Below are positions 49,717-58,190 of a stretch of DNA of 64,000 bases, piece after piece. Source of the stretch: Candidatus Iainarchaeum sp. (lineage in GTDB: Archaea > Iainarchaeota > Iainarchaeia > Iainarchaeales > GCA-2688035). Location of the stretch: NCBI GenBank assembly GCA_017610175.1, contig JAFCCO010000004.1, forward strand, positions 18,206-82,205. The letters run 5' to 3'. The notes under the pieces were generated by a model. It saw only the letters and a list, made by a program, of their open reading frames with translations. It was not told the DNA's origin and did no database searches. Position 1 is the first letter of the stretch. Each line of letters starts with the position of its first letter. A program made the translations under genes and the position numbers.

Positions 49717-50079
49717 CTAAGCCTTAAGTATTTCGTTCACTTTTTCCAGAAATTCATCAGCACTGAATGGCTTGCGGATGTATGCAACAAGCCCCTTTTT
49801 TGAGAGCTCTTTCTTCCTTGCCTCACTAATTTCCAGCACACTGATGAATGCAACCTTTTGCTTTTTGTTTTTCTTCATTATTTTGTTGAAAACATCCCAG
49901 CCGCTTAAGTCAGGCATCATAATATCCACAAGAACAAGGTCGGGCTTTTCGCCCTGCATTGCCTTAAGGCAGTCACTTCCGTCCTTTACCGCAGTTACCT
50001 TGTGCCCCTTTTCCTCAAGCACGTGCACTATTAGGTCACGGATGTCCTTTTCGTTATCGCATGCAACAATTTTTGCCAT
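49717..50079 (-). CDS. Single-domain response regulator
   Basis: A 120-residue CheY-like receiver. KIVACDNEKDIR has the acidic pocket partly altered (CDNE), LVLVDIMMPDLSG holds the phosphoacceptor Asp, and AYIRKPFS the Lys. It is 45 bases behind the PAS receptor gene and probably the last gene of the sensory operon. Confidence 0.88.
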   Translation of the reverse strand: MAKIVACDNEKDIRDLIVHVLEEKGHKVTAVKDGSDCLKAMQGEKPDLVLVDIMMPDLSGWDVFNKIMKKNKKQKVAFISVLEISEARKKELSKKGLVAYIRKPFSADEFLEKVNEILKA

Positions 50080-50124
50080 AATACCACTCCTTTTGCCCCT
50101 CTAACTATTACAACCAAGCAGTAT

Positions 50125-52827
50125 TTAATCCTTACTTCGTACTTTTGGTTTGCCTGAAACGCAAGATTTTTCTGCAATCTTTTCAGCAGTAACGTTTCTT
50201 GCACTTATAAAAACCATTGGCTGCCCTACAATTGTAATTACCTTTGCATTTGTTTTAAAGTGCTGGTACTTTTTACCGTCGTGCCGGTACCTGTATTCAA
50301 GTCCGACTATTGACTTTTTGTTTTTCAGCAGCCCTGCCCAGGCCTTGACAACTGCCGCCTTGTCTTCAGGGTGAATTTGGGGAAATGAGTCCGGTCCCGG
50401 CAATTTTGACCCGAATATTTTTTTCCAAGCATTGTTGGCCCAGATAGTTTTTGCCTTAAGGTCTGTTATTGAAATCAGGTCGTGTGAACCCTCAGCCAGT
50501 TTCCTGAACTTTTCCTCACTTTCCTTTAATTGTTCTTCGGCTTGCTTTTTTTCCGTGACATCCCTAGATACCCCTTCTAACCCAATAATTTTGCCTTTTT
50601 TGTCGTATACCGAAGTGAAAGTGAATTCCTCATAAACTATATGGCCGTCTTTGTGGAATTGCCTTAACTCAAATCTCTTTGGGGGTGCTCTTCCTTTTTG
50701 CAAGTCCAGAATCATCTTTTCTATTTTTGGCAGGTCATCAGGGTGAGTTATTTTCCTGTAAAATAGAGGGTCATTGTAATAGTTTTCAGGAGTGTATCCT
50801 AAAAGTCTTTTCACAGACGGACTAATAAAGGTATATCCTTTTTCTAAATCCAGCCTGAACATGACATCCAAGGAATTAGTTATTAGAAAACTCAGTTTCT
50901 TTTCGCTTTCCCTTAATTTCTTTTCAGCCTTCTGTTGCTCGGTTACATTGTTCCCGATTGCAATCAATCCAGTGACCTTTCCATTTTTATCTTTTAGAAC
51001 TTTATCAGCCCATTCAATCTGAATTTCTTTTCCTTTTTTTGTAATAATTGGGTTAGTGTTTATTTGTGGTTTTGTTGCTTTTAATCTTCTTTTGAAAATT
51101 TTTCTAATTTTATTATAATCCTGTTTGGGCAAAAAAGTGGTAAACCAATCTTTTCCCTTTACTTCTTCTAATTTGTAGCCTGACACCTTTTCCATATACG
51201 GGTTAAACTTAACAATTTTCCCACCAGGATCTAAAACAAGCAGTATTGCTTGCGCAGTATCAATTATGCCCTCAGAAAAGTCTTTTTCTTTTTTCAAATC
51301 CTCTGCTGTTTTCTTTCTCTCAGTTATGTCCCTTGCGATTGCCATCGCAGTGTATTCGTCTGCAGATTCCCTGACTGAAACCGCAAGCTCAATAGCGACT
51401 TTTCTCCCCTCCTTTGCAAGCACGTTGGTTTCGATTGGTGTTTCAGAGAGGGTGCCCTTTCCAACAGCAATAAGGGACGCAAGCTTCTGCTCCATTTCAG
51501 AAACAGTTTTCTCGGAAAAAAGTGAAAGCACGCTTTTTCCCACCATTTCGCTTTCACTGTATCCAAATACCTGTTTTGCCGACGGGTTCCAGGTTGTGAT
51601 TATGAGACCTGAGTCAAATGAGAATATGGGGTCAACAGAGATTTGGACAATGTTTAAATACTTTTTCTCCGCCTCTTTCTTTGCCTTTACTGCTTCACCT
51701 AACCCAATTTCTTCCTTGGACATTCCTGTTCTAACAATTGCAAGCTTGAGGCTTGCAAGAACCCTGCTGAATGAATTGGAGAGTTGCTGAATTTCGTTAA
51801 CGCGGCTCTTTTCAAGTTTGACATCAAAGTTTCCCTTTGTTATTTTCTCAACAGCTTTTGAGAGCTTGATTAAGGGGGTTGAAACAACAACTGAGAGAAT
51901 GAATCCGATTATTGCGCTAATTAGCCCTGCAAACAATAGCGCAAACAAGATGAACGCACGAATTCTTTCAAAAGGCTCGAATGCTTCGCTTGAATCCCTT
52001 TTGACAACAAGCCCCCAGTCAACCAGCTCAACGTATTTGGTAACTGCAAAAACCAATTCGCCACGATAATCTCTGTATTCAATGAAAAGGTCTTCTTTCC
52101 CAAGCAGAGCCTGTGTAATTGGCACATTAAGCCATTCTTTTCCAACACGCCGGGTGAATGCGGCGTCCTTGTCAAATCTTAAGGGGGTAATAAAGAGCGC
52201 GGCGCCGTCCTCAGCCCTCATTGCAATGACTGTTTCTCCGCTTTTTCCCACCCCGCTGTAATCGCTTACGACCGAAAGAATTCTTTCAGCATCTGCCTCA
52301 ACCAAAAGCACGGCAATTGTTTTGTTTTCAGACACAATTGGCCCTGCAACCAGCAGAAGAGTTTGCCCTTCGTCCCCCTGCATTACTGTAATGCTTATCT
52401 CTTCAAGCCCACTAGTAAAAAATTCTTCGCCCTTACAGCTTTGCCCTTCCTGCATTGCATCGGTCGATACCACAACCTGCCCGTCAAAATCAATTACGCA
52501 CAATCTCCTAAACTTAGAAACAGATTCCTTTGCATCCAAAAGCAGGGTCTTAACAAACTCTTTGTCTTCAGGCTCTTCTTTCTCAAAATAAATTGAGAGA
52601 TGCTGCGAGAATGGGGAATTGATGGAAATCAGTTCAACTCCCTCAATGTAATCATTCAATGCCTCGTTAAGCCTTGCCACCTGAATTGATGAAACATATT
52701 CAAGTTCTGCATTCACACACTCCAAAGCGTTTTCCTCTGTAGCCTGCAGGATTGCAAAGCCAACAAAAGCCATGGGCACAACTGCAAGAAGCACAAATGC
52801 CACAACCAAAATTAGCCTAAGCTTCAT
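50125..52827 (-). CDS. Cache-HAMP-PAS receptor without histidine kinase domain
   Basis: A 900-residue membrane sensor. A first helix (LILVVAFVLLAVVPMAFVGFAI) and a second near residue 300 enclose a large extracytoplasmic Cache-type domain. A HAMP linker (STPLIKLSKAVEKITKGNFDVKLEKSRVNEI) follows, then four PAS domains, ending NVTAEKIAEKS and a short Lys-rich tail. Each PAS ends in ARDIT, NNVTEQ, SRDVT or ARNVT. No HisKA, HATPase or receiver domain follows, so it must signal through a partner. ATG 52827 overlaps the upstream kinase gene by 11 bases, which suggests that this partner is the kinase. Confidence 0.85.
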   Translation of the reverse strand: MKLRLILVVAFVLLAVVPMAFVGFAILQATEENALECVNAELEYVSSIQVARLNEALNDYIEGVELISINSPFSQHLSIYFEKEEPEDKEFVKTLLLDAKESVSKFRRLCVIDFDGQVVVSTDAMQEGQSCKGEEFFTSGLEEISITVMQGDEGQTLLLVAGPIVSENKTIAVLLVEADAERILSVVSDYSGVGKSGETVIAMRAEDGAALFITPLRFDKDAAFTRRVGKEWLNVPITQALLGKEDLFIEYRDYRGELVFAVTKYVELVDWGLVVKRDSSEAFEPFERIRAFILFALLFAGLISAIIGFILSVVVSTPLIKLSKAVEKITKGNFDVKLEKSRVNEIQQLSNSFSRVLASLKLAIVRTGMSKEEIGLGEAVKAKKEAEKKYLNIVQISVDPIFSFDSGLIITTWNPSAKQVFGYSESEMVGKSVLSLFSEKTVSEMEQKLASLIAVGKGTLSETPIETNVLAKEGRKVAIELAVSVRESADEYTAMAIARDITERKKTAEDLKKEKDFSEGIIDTAQAILLVLDPGGKIVKFNPYMEKVSGYKLEEVKGKDWFTTFLPKQDYNKIRKIFKRRLKATKPQINTNPIITKKGKEIQIEWADKVLKDKNGKVTGLIAIGNNVTEQQKAEKKLRESEKKLSFLITNSLDVMFRLDLEKGYTFISPSVKRLLGYTPENYYNDPLFYRKITHPDDLPKIEKMILDLQKGRAPPKRFELRQFHKDGHIVYEEFTFTSVYDKKGKIIGLEGVSRDVTEKKQAEEQLKESEEKFRKLAEGSHDLISITDLKAKTIWANNAWKKIFGSKLPGPDSFPQIHPEDKAAVVKAWAGLLKNKKSIVGLEYRYRHDGKKYQHFKTNAKVITIVGQPMVFISARNVTAEKIAEKSCVSGKPKVRSKD

Positions 52828-54937
52828 TGCCCACCCCCTTGCTTTTTTTGGGCTTGCCCTTGCCTGCCTTGTTTTCTTCCGCTTTTTTGGCCGGCTCTGC
52901 GGGCTTCTCTGTTTCAAATATTTTGCGAATCCTTGAGAGGATTTCCCCCGCCTGCTCATCGCTTAAAACCCCGCTGCTTTGCAGTTCAGCCACATAGTCT
53001 GAAAGGGACTTGTACCTTAGTCCCTTAACCCTTATCTGCTCAAACTCCTCGTCCCCAAGTGCACCAAGGTATTCGACAAAAACCTGCCTGATTTTCTTTT
53101 CCACATCCTCTTTGGGTGAGAAAAGCAGCTTGATTGGCAGGATTTCCCTAACCGGTTTCAGAGGGACGGTGAAGTAGAAAGTGCTTCCCTTCCCCTTCTC
53201 GCTCTCCACCCAGATTTTTCCGCCCTGGGACTCAATTATGCCGCGGCAGATGGTAAGCCCAAGCCCTGTTCCCCTGAATTTTCTGTAAATTGTCTGCTCT
53301 TCCTGGAAAAATGGCTCGAAAACCCTGGCAAGGTTTTCAGGCAAAATGCCCGCCCCCTGATCCTTTACACTGAATGCGATTCCGCTTCGCTTCAGTTCTG
53401 CCTTAATTGTTATTGTGCTTTTGGGAGGGGAAAACTTTTTTGCATTGTTTACAATGTTTCGCAGAACCTGCATTGCCCTGTCGGGATCAACCTCAATTTT
53501 GGGAAGCTTGCCAACTTGGAGGTTTAGTTTAATCTGCTTTTCAGGCAGGAAGGCATCCATTTCCTTAACCAAGTCTTGAACGGGGGCTGTTAGGCTTGCG
53601 TGCACAAAGTTGAACTTAAGCCTTGCCGCCTCAATTCTTGATATTTCAAGGAAGTCAAAAATTATCTTGTCAAGGCGGGTTGTGTTTCTAAGAATTATTT
53701 CCAAAGAATCGCGCTGCTTCCTGGGGATTTTCCCAAAGTAACCCTCCAAAAGCATCTGCAGCTGCGCCCTCATCGGAGTCATCGGGCTTCGCAGTTCGTG
53801 CGAGGTTATGGAGAGGAATTCTGTTTTTGCCTTCTCCAGCTGTTTTCGCTGCGACTCCATTTTATCAAGTGCCGAGGTTGTTTTGTTAAATGCATTCCCA
53901 AGCTGCTCCATTTCATCGCCTGTCCCTATATTGACCCTTGTGGAAAAATCCCCCTGCTCAACCTTTTCGGTTGCGTCGTGAAGCTGCTTCAATGGCTCGG
54001 AAAGGGATCTTGCAAAGAACCATGTTGCGGAAACCGAAATTATCAGAACAATCAAAAGCACAAGAAGAACCTGGTTGCGCAGCTCAAACACCAAGCCAAA
54101 AACAACCTCCTCCGGAATGTGAACCAACAGAACCCAATCGTTTCCCTCAAAATCAAGGTGCCCTTGTTCGCGTGCAAACACAGCCATGTAAGGTATCTCA
54201 TCATGTGTGTGCCTGCTTCCCCTGCTCTCACCCTCAACAAACTGAATCTCGCTTGGGTATGTAAAGAAAATGTTTTCAGTAAGTATTCCCCTCTGGTTGT
54301 GGTTTGAAAACAGGATTAGGCCGTCGCTGTCAATTAAGTCAATCAGTATTGATTCCTCTATTTCCTTTCCATCCCCTTTTGCAACATCTGAAATTATTTC
54401 AAAAAGTCTTGCAAGCGGAACTCTTGAAACAACCAGGCCAAAGGCTTCATTGTTTTCATCCCGTACCTTTGCCGCAAAGTAAAGCATGGTGTCATCCAAC
54501 TGCTCGGAGCGGTAGAAGCCAATTGGACTGTCTTCCCCGCGCGCAACATCCCTCCAGTAGCCTGAGGCAGAGTGCTGCCCCCCAAGCCCGATTCCTGTTG
54601 TGCCCGCAACCCTCACTCGGTTGAGGTCAAAGAGGGTGATGGACGAATAAGTTTTGTAAATGTCCCTGTAGAAAATCAGGCGCTCAGTTATTTCCTTTGG
54701 CGTTGAGTCCCTTGAGGCTATTATGTTATCAGTTGACATAACCTGTATGTCTGCACGCCTTTCGTAGAGGGTTCTGTCGAGCTTGTCAATGGTTTGAACT
54801 GCACGGCCCTCAAACTCCCCAATTATTTTCTCTTCAAGAATCTCAATTGACGCACTGTAAATCGGAAAGAAGACGGCGATGCTTGTAAACAGCACAAGCC
54901 CCACAAGCAAGGCAACAAGTTTTGTAGCAAACTTCAT
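52817..54937 (-). CDS. Cache-HAMP sensor histidine kinase
   Basis: A 706-residue membrane kinase. Helices near 8-28 and 288-308 enclose a Cache-type sensor; HAMP follows (SEPLKQLHDATEKVEQGDFSTRV). The HisKA motif SITSHELRSPMTPMRAQL has phospho-His380. The ATPase domain shows RNIVNNAKKF near 494, DQGAGI at 526 and GTGLGL at 556. A C-terminal extension of about 110 residues after 595 has a small helical part (EYLGALGDEEFEQIRVKGLRYKSLSDY) and a Lys/Ala/Pro-rich tail. It is coupled to the PAS receptor downstream and preceded by a binding-protein fragment and a response regulator. Confidence 0.9.
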   Translation of the reverse strand: MKFATKLVALLVGLVLFTSIAVFFPIYSASIEILEEKIIGEFEGRAVQTIDKLDRTLYERRADIQVMSTDNIIASRDSTPKEITERLIFYRDIYKTYSSITLFDLNRVRVAGTTGIGLGGQHSASGYWRDVARGEDSPIGFYRSEQLDDTMLYFAAKVRDENNEAFGLVVSRVPLARLFEIISDVAKGDGKEIEESILIDLIDSDGLILFSNHNQRGILTENIFFTYPSEIQFVEGESRGSRHTHDEIPYMAVFAREQGHLDFEGNDWVLLVHIPEEVVFGLVFELRNQVLLVLLIVLIISVSATWFFARSLSEPLKQLHDATEKVEQGDFSTRVNIGTGDEMEQLGNAFNKTTSALDKMESQRKQLEKAKTEFLSITSHELRSPMTPMRAQLQMLLEGYFGKIPRKQRDSLEIILRNTTRLDKIIFDFLEISRIEAARLKFNFVHASLTAPVQDLVKEMDAFLPEKQIKLNLQVGKLPKIEVDPDRAMQVLRNIVNNAKKFSPPKSTITIKAELKRSGIAFSVKDQGAGILPENLARVFEPFFQEEQTIYRKFRGTGLGLTICRGIIESQGGKIWVESEKGKGSTFYFTVPLKPVREILPIKLLFSPKEDVEKKIRQVFVEYLGALGDEEFEQIRVKGLRYKSLSDYVAELQSSGVLSDEQAGEILSRIRKIFETEKPAEPAKKAEENKAGKGKPKKSKGVGNEA

Positions 54938-54938
54938 T

Positions 54939-55244
54939 CTAGCCTGCCTCCATCAAAGTGCCCACAATTGAAGCCTCAAGAGCTTCACGCGGAATTTTTG
55001 TTCGCTTTGGCATTATTTCCATTGCCTCTTCACGGTTTGAAATTGCAAATTCCCTTGCCTCAAAAAGTGACTTAACGATTGCAGTTATTTCAGGTTTTCT
55101 TTCATCCAAAACAGATGGCCGGAATGCAAGAACATCGGCAATTATTCCGGAAACATCCCTTGCTGTCCCAATCATATTATAGGCTTGCGCGATGGCCTGT
55201 GATTTTGCTGGGTCCCCAAGCACTGCAACAAACTGCCTGTTCAA
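54939..55244 (-). CDS. Orphan C-terminal piece of a NMT1/SsuA-type binding protein
   Basis: A 101-residue frame that exactly fills the space between the response regulator and the kinase. From residue 25 it reads GTARDVSGIIADVLAFRPSVLDERKPEITAIVKSLFEAREFAISNREEAMEIM, which closely resembles the last third of ABC substrate-binding proteins of the nitrate/taurine/NMT1 class. There is no signal peptide and the first two thirds of the family are missing. A TTG start with GGGGAGA upstream is the only option. It may be a remnant of a fused sensor domain or a retained cytosolic domain; the ends fit an expressed gene. Confidence 0.55.
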   Translation of the reverse strand: MNRQFVAVLGDPAKSQAIAQAYNMIGTARDVSGIIADVLAFRPSVLDERKPEITAIVKSLFEAREFAISNREEAMEIMPKRTKIPREALEASIVGTLMEAG

Positions 55245-55604
55245 TCAAGTCTCCCCAACAATTTTTGAAACCCGCTCAAGCAGTTCCTTTACGTCAAACG
55301 GTTTCTGAATAAAGTCAACAACGTTTGCACTGCCGAGAAGCTTTTCCTTCTCGGCTTCAGTCGGCCTTACTGCCGTAAGGTATGCGACCTTAATGCCATT
55401 TAGCTTCGGAATGATTTCCCCAACAGGTGTCCCCGGCATCATAACGTCGAGAAGGATGAGTGCGGGAGTAAATCTCTTGATTTTCTCAAGGCAATCGTCG
55501 CCGTTGATTGCGGTAACAACCTCAAAACCGCCGCTTTCAAGAACAATTTTGATTGTTTCAAGAATATCCGGCTCGTCGTCAACAACCATAATCATTTTAG
55601 ACAT
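55245..55604 (-). CDS. Single-domain response regulator, first gene of the sensory operon
   Basis: A 119-residue receiver: MIMVVDDEPDILETI (acidic pocket), LILLDVMMPGTPVGEII (phosphoacceptor Asp), AYLTAVRPTE (Thr) and DFIQKPFD (Lys). A strong G-rich ribosome site precedes the ATG. The stop abuts the binding-protein fragment. It is the likely first acceptor of phosphate from the kinase. Confidence 0.9.
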   Translation of the reverse strand: MSKMIMVVDDEPDILETIKIVLESGGFEVVTAINGDDCLEKIKRFTPALILLDVMMPGTPVGEIIPKLNGIKVAYLTAVRPTEAEKEKLLGSANVVDFIQKPFDVKELLERVSKIVGET

Positions 55605-55894
55605 CTCCGCCCCCCCTTTAATAAATCAAATAAATAGAATTAGTTTTTGTGCTATATTAAGGTTTCCTTGCGTGCAAATAGAAAAAAAGGAGCTGAATTC
55701 CGGGGGCGAGGGCAGGCAAAAAACCTTTTTCAAAATCCTTTACCAACCCCCAATGTAAATTGTTTAAACTTATATATAAAGCTTATGTTTTTGATAGCTT
55801 TTTTGATAGGAAGATACTTAATTTTGGCGGGAAATATTTAAGGAAGTATTTTAAACAACAAAGAACAATTATTGGTCAAAAGAAAAGCAGGTGA
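55605..55894. other. Intergenic region between divergent response regulators
   Basis: No gene of its own. It contains a candidate TATA region for the plus-strand regulator gene (TTTAAACTTATATATAAAGC, about 55758-55780), a second AT-rich stretch near 55835, and the AGGTGA ribosome site just before 55895. I saw no other feature. Confidence 0.4.
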
Positions 55895-56269
55895 ATGAAA
55901 TTGGCGAAAAAGGTTTTGATTGTCGACGACGAAGATGATGTTTGCAGCACAGTAAAGGAAATGGTGAAAAACAACGGCTTTGAGGCCGAAACAGCGAAAA
56001 GTGCCGAAGAGGCACTTGAAGTGCTTAAGCATAAAAAATTCGATTTGGTGCTAATGGATATTTACATGCCAGGCATGGCCGGAACAGAGGCTGTGGAGGC
56101 AATGAGGGACGACCCAAAGCTCAAGGACCAGAAGGTTGCGTTCCTCACGGTCGCAAAGGTGGTGGATGTTGGAAAGGAACTTATTGAAAGACTTAAGCCA
56201 GCCGATTACATCCAAAAACCTCTTGACTTTGAGGACTTCTCCAAAAGGCTGAAAAAGCTTCTCGAATAA
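55895..56269 (+). CDS. Single-domain response regulator
   Basis: A 124-residue CheY-like receiver: KKVLIVDDEDDV, LVLMDIYMPGMAGTE with the phosphoacceptor Asp, AFLTVAK (Thr) and DYIQKPLD (Lys). AGGTGA lies before the ATG. It is divergent from the sensory operon and 90 bases before the surface-protein operon, so it could link the two. Confidence 0.9.
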   Translation: MKLAKKVLIVDDEDDVCSTVKEMVKNNGFEAETAKSAEEALEVLKHKKFDLVLMDIYMPGMAGTEAVEAMRDDPKLKDQKVAFLTVAKVVDVGKELIERLKPADYIQKPLDFEDFSKRLKKLLE

Positions 56270-56357
56270 ATAAAAAAAGCACAATTATTCTCACTATCAA
56301 TTCCCTGCAAAAGGCAATAGGAAAACTATAAATATACTAATTCTCTAATAGAATAGA

Positions 56358-58190
56358 ATGAAATCGAACAAGGGGCTCATTCTGCTAGCCACCGCATTGG
56401 CTTTCCTGATTTTTGCACAGAATTCATTGGCCGCACCCATTTGCGGAAACGGCGTTTGCGAGGGCTCGGAAAATATGTGCTCCTGTGCCGCCGACTGCGG
56501 GGACTGCGAAGCCTATGGAAGCGACTTCAGGTGCAAAACATTTACCTGCGAGGACAACAAATGCGTTGAGATTGTTGCGCTTGACTGCTGCGGAAACAAC
56601 CTGTGCGAGGACAGCGAAGACTTTACGATTTGCCGCCCGGACTGCCCAACCCCTAAAGAATTTATTTTAACCCCGCTCTGGGAAGACTACTACCTCAGGG
56701 GCGAGGCTGTAAACCTCAAGATTCAAATCGACGCGGATTCGGTTCGCGCAATCGGGGCGGATGTGACAAGCAGCGGCATATTTGGCGAGCTCGAAATGTA
56801 TGATGACGGAAACCACGGGGACGAAGAGGCAAGCGACGGAATCTTCTCAAACTCGTTCACAATCACAAGGGACATGAATGAAGGGACACATCCAATAACA
56901 TTTAATGTCGGCATGCTTGGAACCGAAACGGCTGGAATTGCAGAGCTTGATATAACCCCAAGGCTTGACCTTGAAATAAACTCAGACCGCATGAACTATT
57001 TTTTGGGCGAAACCGTCAAGCTTGACGGAAAGGTTGCAAGACGAGGCAGCCCGATTATAACAGGGATTGAAATCAGAACATACAGCAATGAAAAAATGAT
57101 TTCATATGCCTACGCCGAAAGCAACTTCAAGGGGGAATATGCAACAGCTGTAAGGCTTGCAACAATCGATCCCGCCGGGGAGTGGTTCATTTCCGCAAAG
57201 GCAAGGGACGAGTTCAACAACTGGCAGGAAAGCTGGACGCAAATCAATGTTGAAAAGCCGCTGCTAAGCAACTTTTTGCGCATAAGCCTCAACCCAGAAC
57301 TCACCGGTTCGTTTCGGCGGGGCGGGGAATTGAAGGTTACGGTTGATATCGCAGACACAAACAGCGACCCAGTCCTCTCGGCAAACGTTGAGCTTGTTGC
57401 GCCCAACGGGGATCGGAAAAAATTGGGGGAGATTAGGCCGGGAACCTACTCCGGAATTTACACAATCCCCTGGAAATTTGGGTCGGGACAGCAGCGATTT
57501 GAAATAGTTGCAAAAAAGCAGGCCCAGCCAATCCAAATGGAGGGAAGCCTTCCATTCATTGTGCCAATTGAGGAAACCGGTTTTATCACAGAATTAATCG
57601 AACCAAAGCAAAGCACGTTCATGCTCGGCGACGACATTGAATTCAGAATCAAAATGAACTACCCGTCCGGCGAGGCGGTGACCGAATCAATTGTAAACGC
57701 AACAATTAACGGCACAAGCGTTGAAATGCAGGCAGTTGGAGAGGGCGAATACAGAACCGTGTACTTTGTGGGCGACAGAAGCCTGAAGAAGGTTGAATTT
57801 GCATTCAATGCAAGTGACGCATACGGAAACGTTTCCGACAAAAGCGTTGAGCTTGAAGTGTCGGGCGTTTCACTAAACTATTACGCAATGCGCTTTCCCA
57901 GCCTGTTTTATGCAATCCTGTTTGCAGGGGGGCTTCTTGCCGTGCTGATAGTTATTTCAAAGCTTGAAACATACACCCTTGAAAACCTGAAAAGGAAGGA
58001 AATTGAATTGCGCGCAGAAAAGAAAGACATTGAAACACGTTACTTTAAGCTTGGAACGCTTGAGCCCGAAACGTTTGAAAAAATGCGCAGCAAAATAAAG
58101 CCGCAGCTCGAGGAAGTGCGTGAAAAAATCCTAAAAATGGAAGAATCCCTTGAAAAGAGGAAAAAAGTATTCGGGAGAAATAAGAAATGA
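56358..58190 (+). CDS. Surface receptor-like protein: Cys-rich N-terminus, Ig-like domains, membrane helix, coiled-coil tail
   Basis: A 610-residue type I membrane protein. Signal peptide (LILLATALAFLIFAQNSLA) then a Cys-rich module (CGNGVCEGSENMCSCAADCGDC, and CCGNNLCEDSEDFTICRPDC), then about three beta-sandwich domains with FILTPLWEDYYLRGEAVNLKI and GTYSGIYTIPWKFG. One helix near residue 515 (LFYAILFAGGLLAVLIVI) is followed by a cytosolic coiled coil with YFKLGTLEPETFEKMRSKI. The next gene encodes a similar protein with the same tail pattern, and a longer paralogue starts at 62272. The role is probably surface sensing or adhesion coupled to the cytoplasm. Confidence 0.7.
   Translation: MKSNKGLILLATALAFLIFAQNSLAAPICGNGVCEGSENMCSCAADCGDCEAYGSDFRCKTFTCEDNKCVEIVALDCCGNNLCEDSEDFTICRPDCPTPKEFILTPLWEDYYLRGEAVNLKIQIDADSVRAIGADVTSSGIFGELEMYDDGNHGDEEASDGIFSNSFTITRDMNEGTHPITFNVGMLGTETAGIAELDITPRLDLEINSDRMNYFLGETVKLDGKVARRGSPIITGIEIRTYSNEKMISYAYAESNFKGEYATAVRLATIDPAGEWFISAKARDEFNNWQESWTQINVEKPLLSNFLRISLNPELTGSFRRGGELKVTVDIADTNSDPVLSANVELVAPNGDRKKLGEIRPGTYSGIYTIPWKFGSGQQRFEIVAKKQAQPIQMEGSLPFIVPIEETGFITELIEPKQSTFMLGDDIEFRIKMNYPSGEAVTESIVNATINGTSVEMQAVGEGEYRTVYFVGDRSLKKVEFAFNASDAYGNVSDKSVELEVSGVSLNYYAMRFPSLFYAILFAGGLLAVLIVISKLETYTLENLKRKEIELRAEKKDIETRYFKLGTLEPETFEKMRSKIKPQLEEVREKILKMEESLEKRKKVFGRNKK

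Noticed and set aside
53798-54307. 169-codon plus-strand frame with many Cys
   Set aside because: Antisense to the histidine kinase; the Cys-rich look comes from the complement of its codons.
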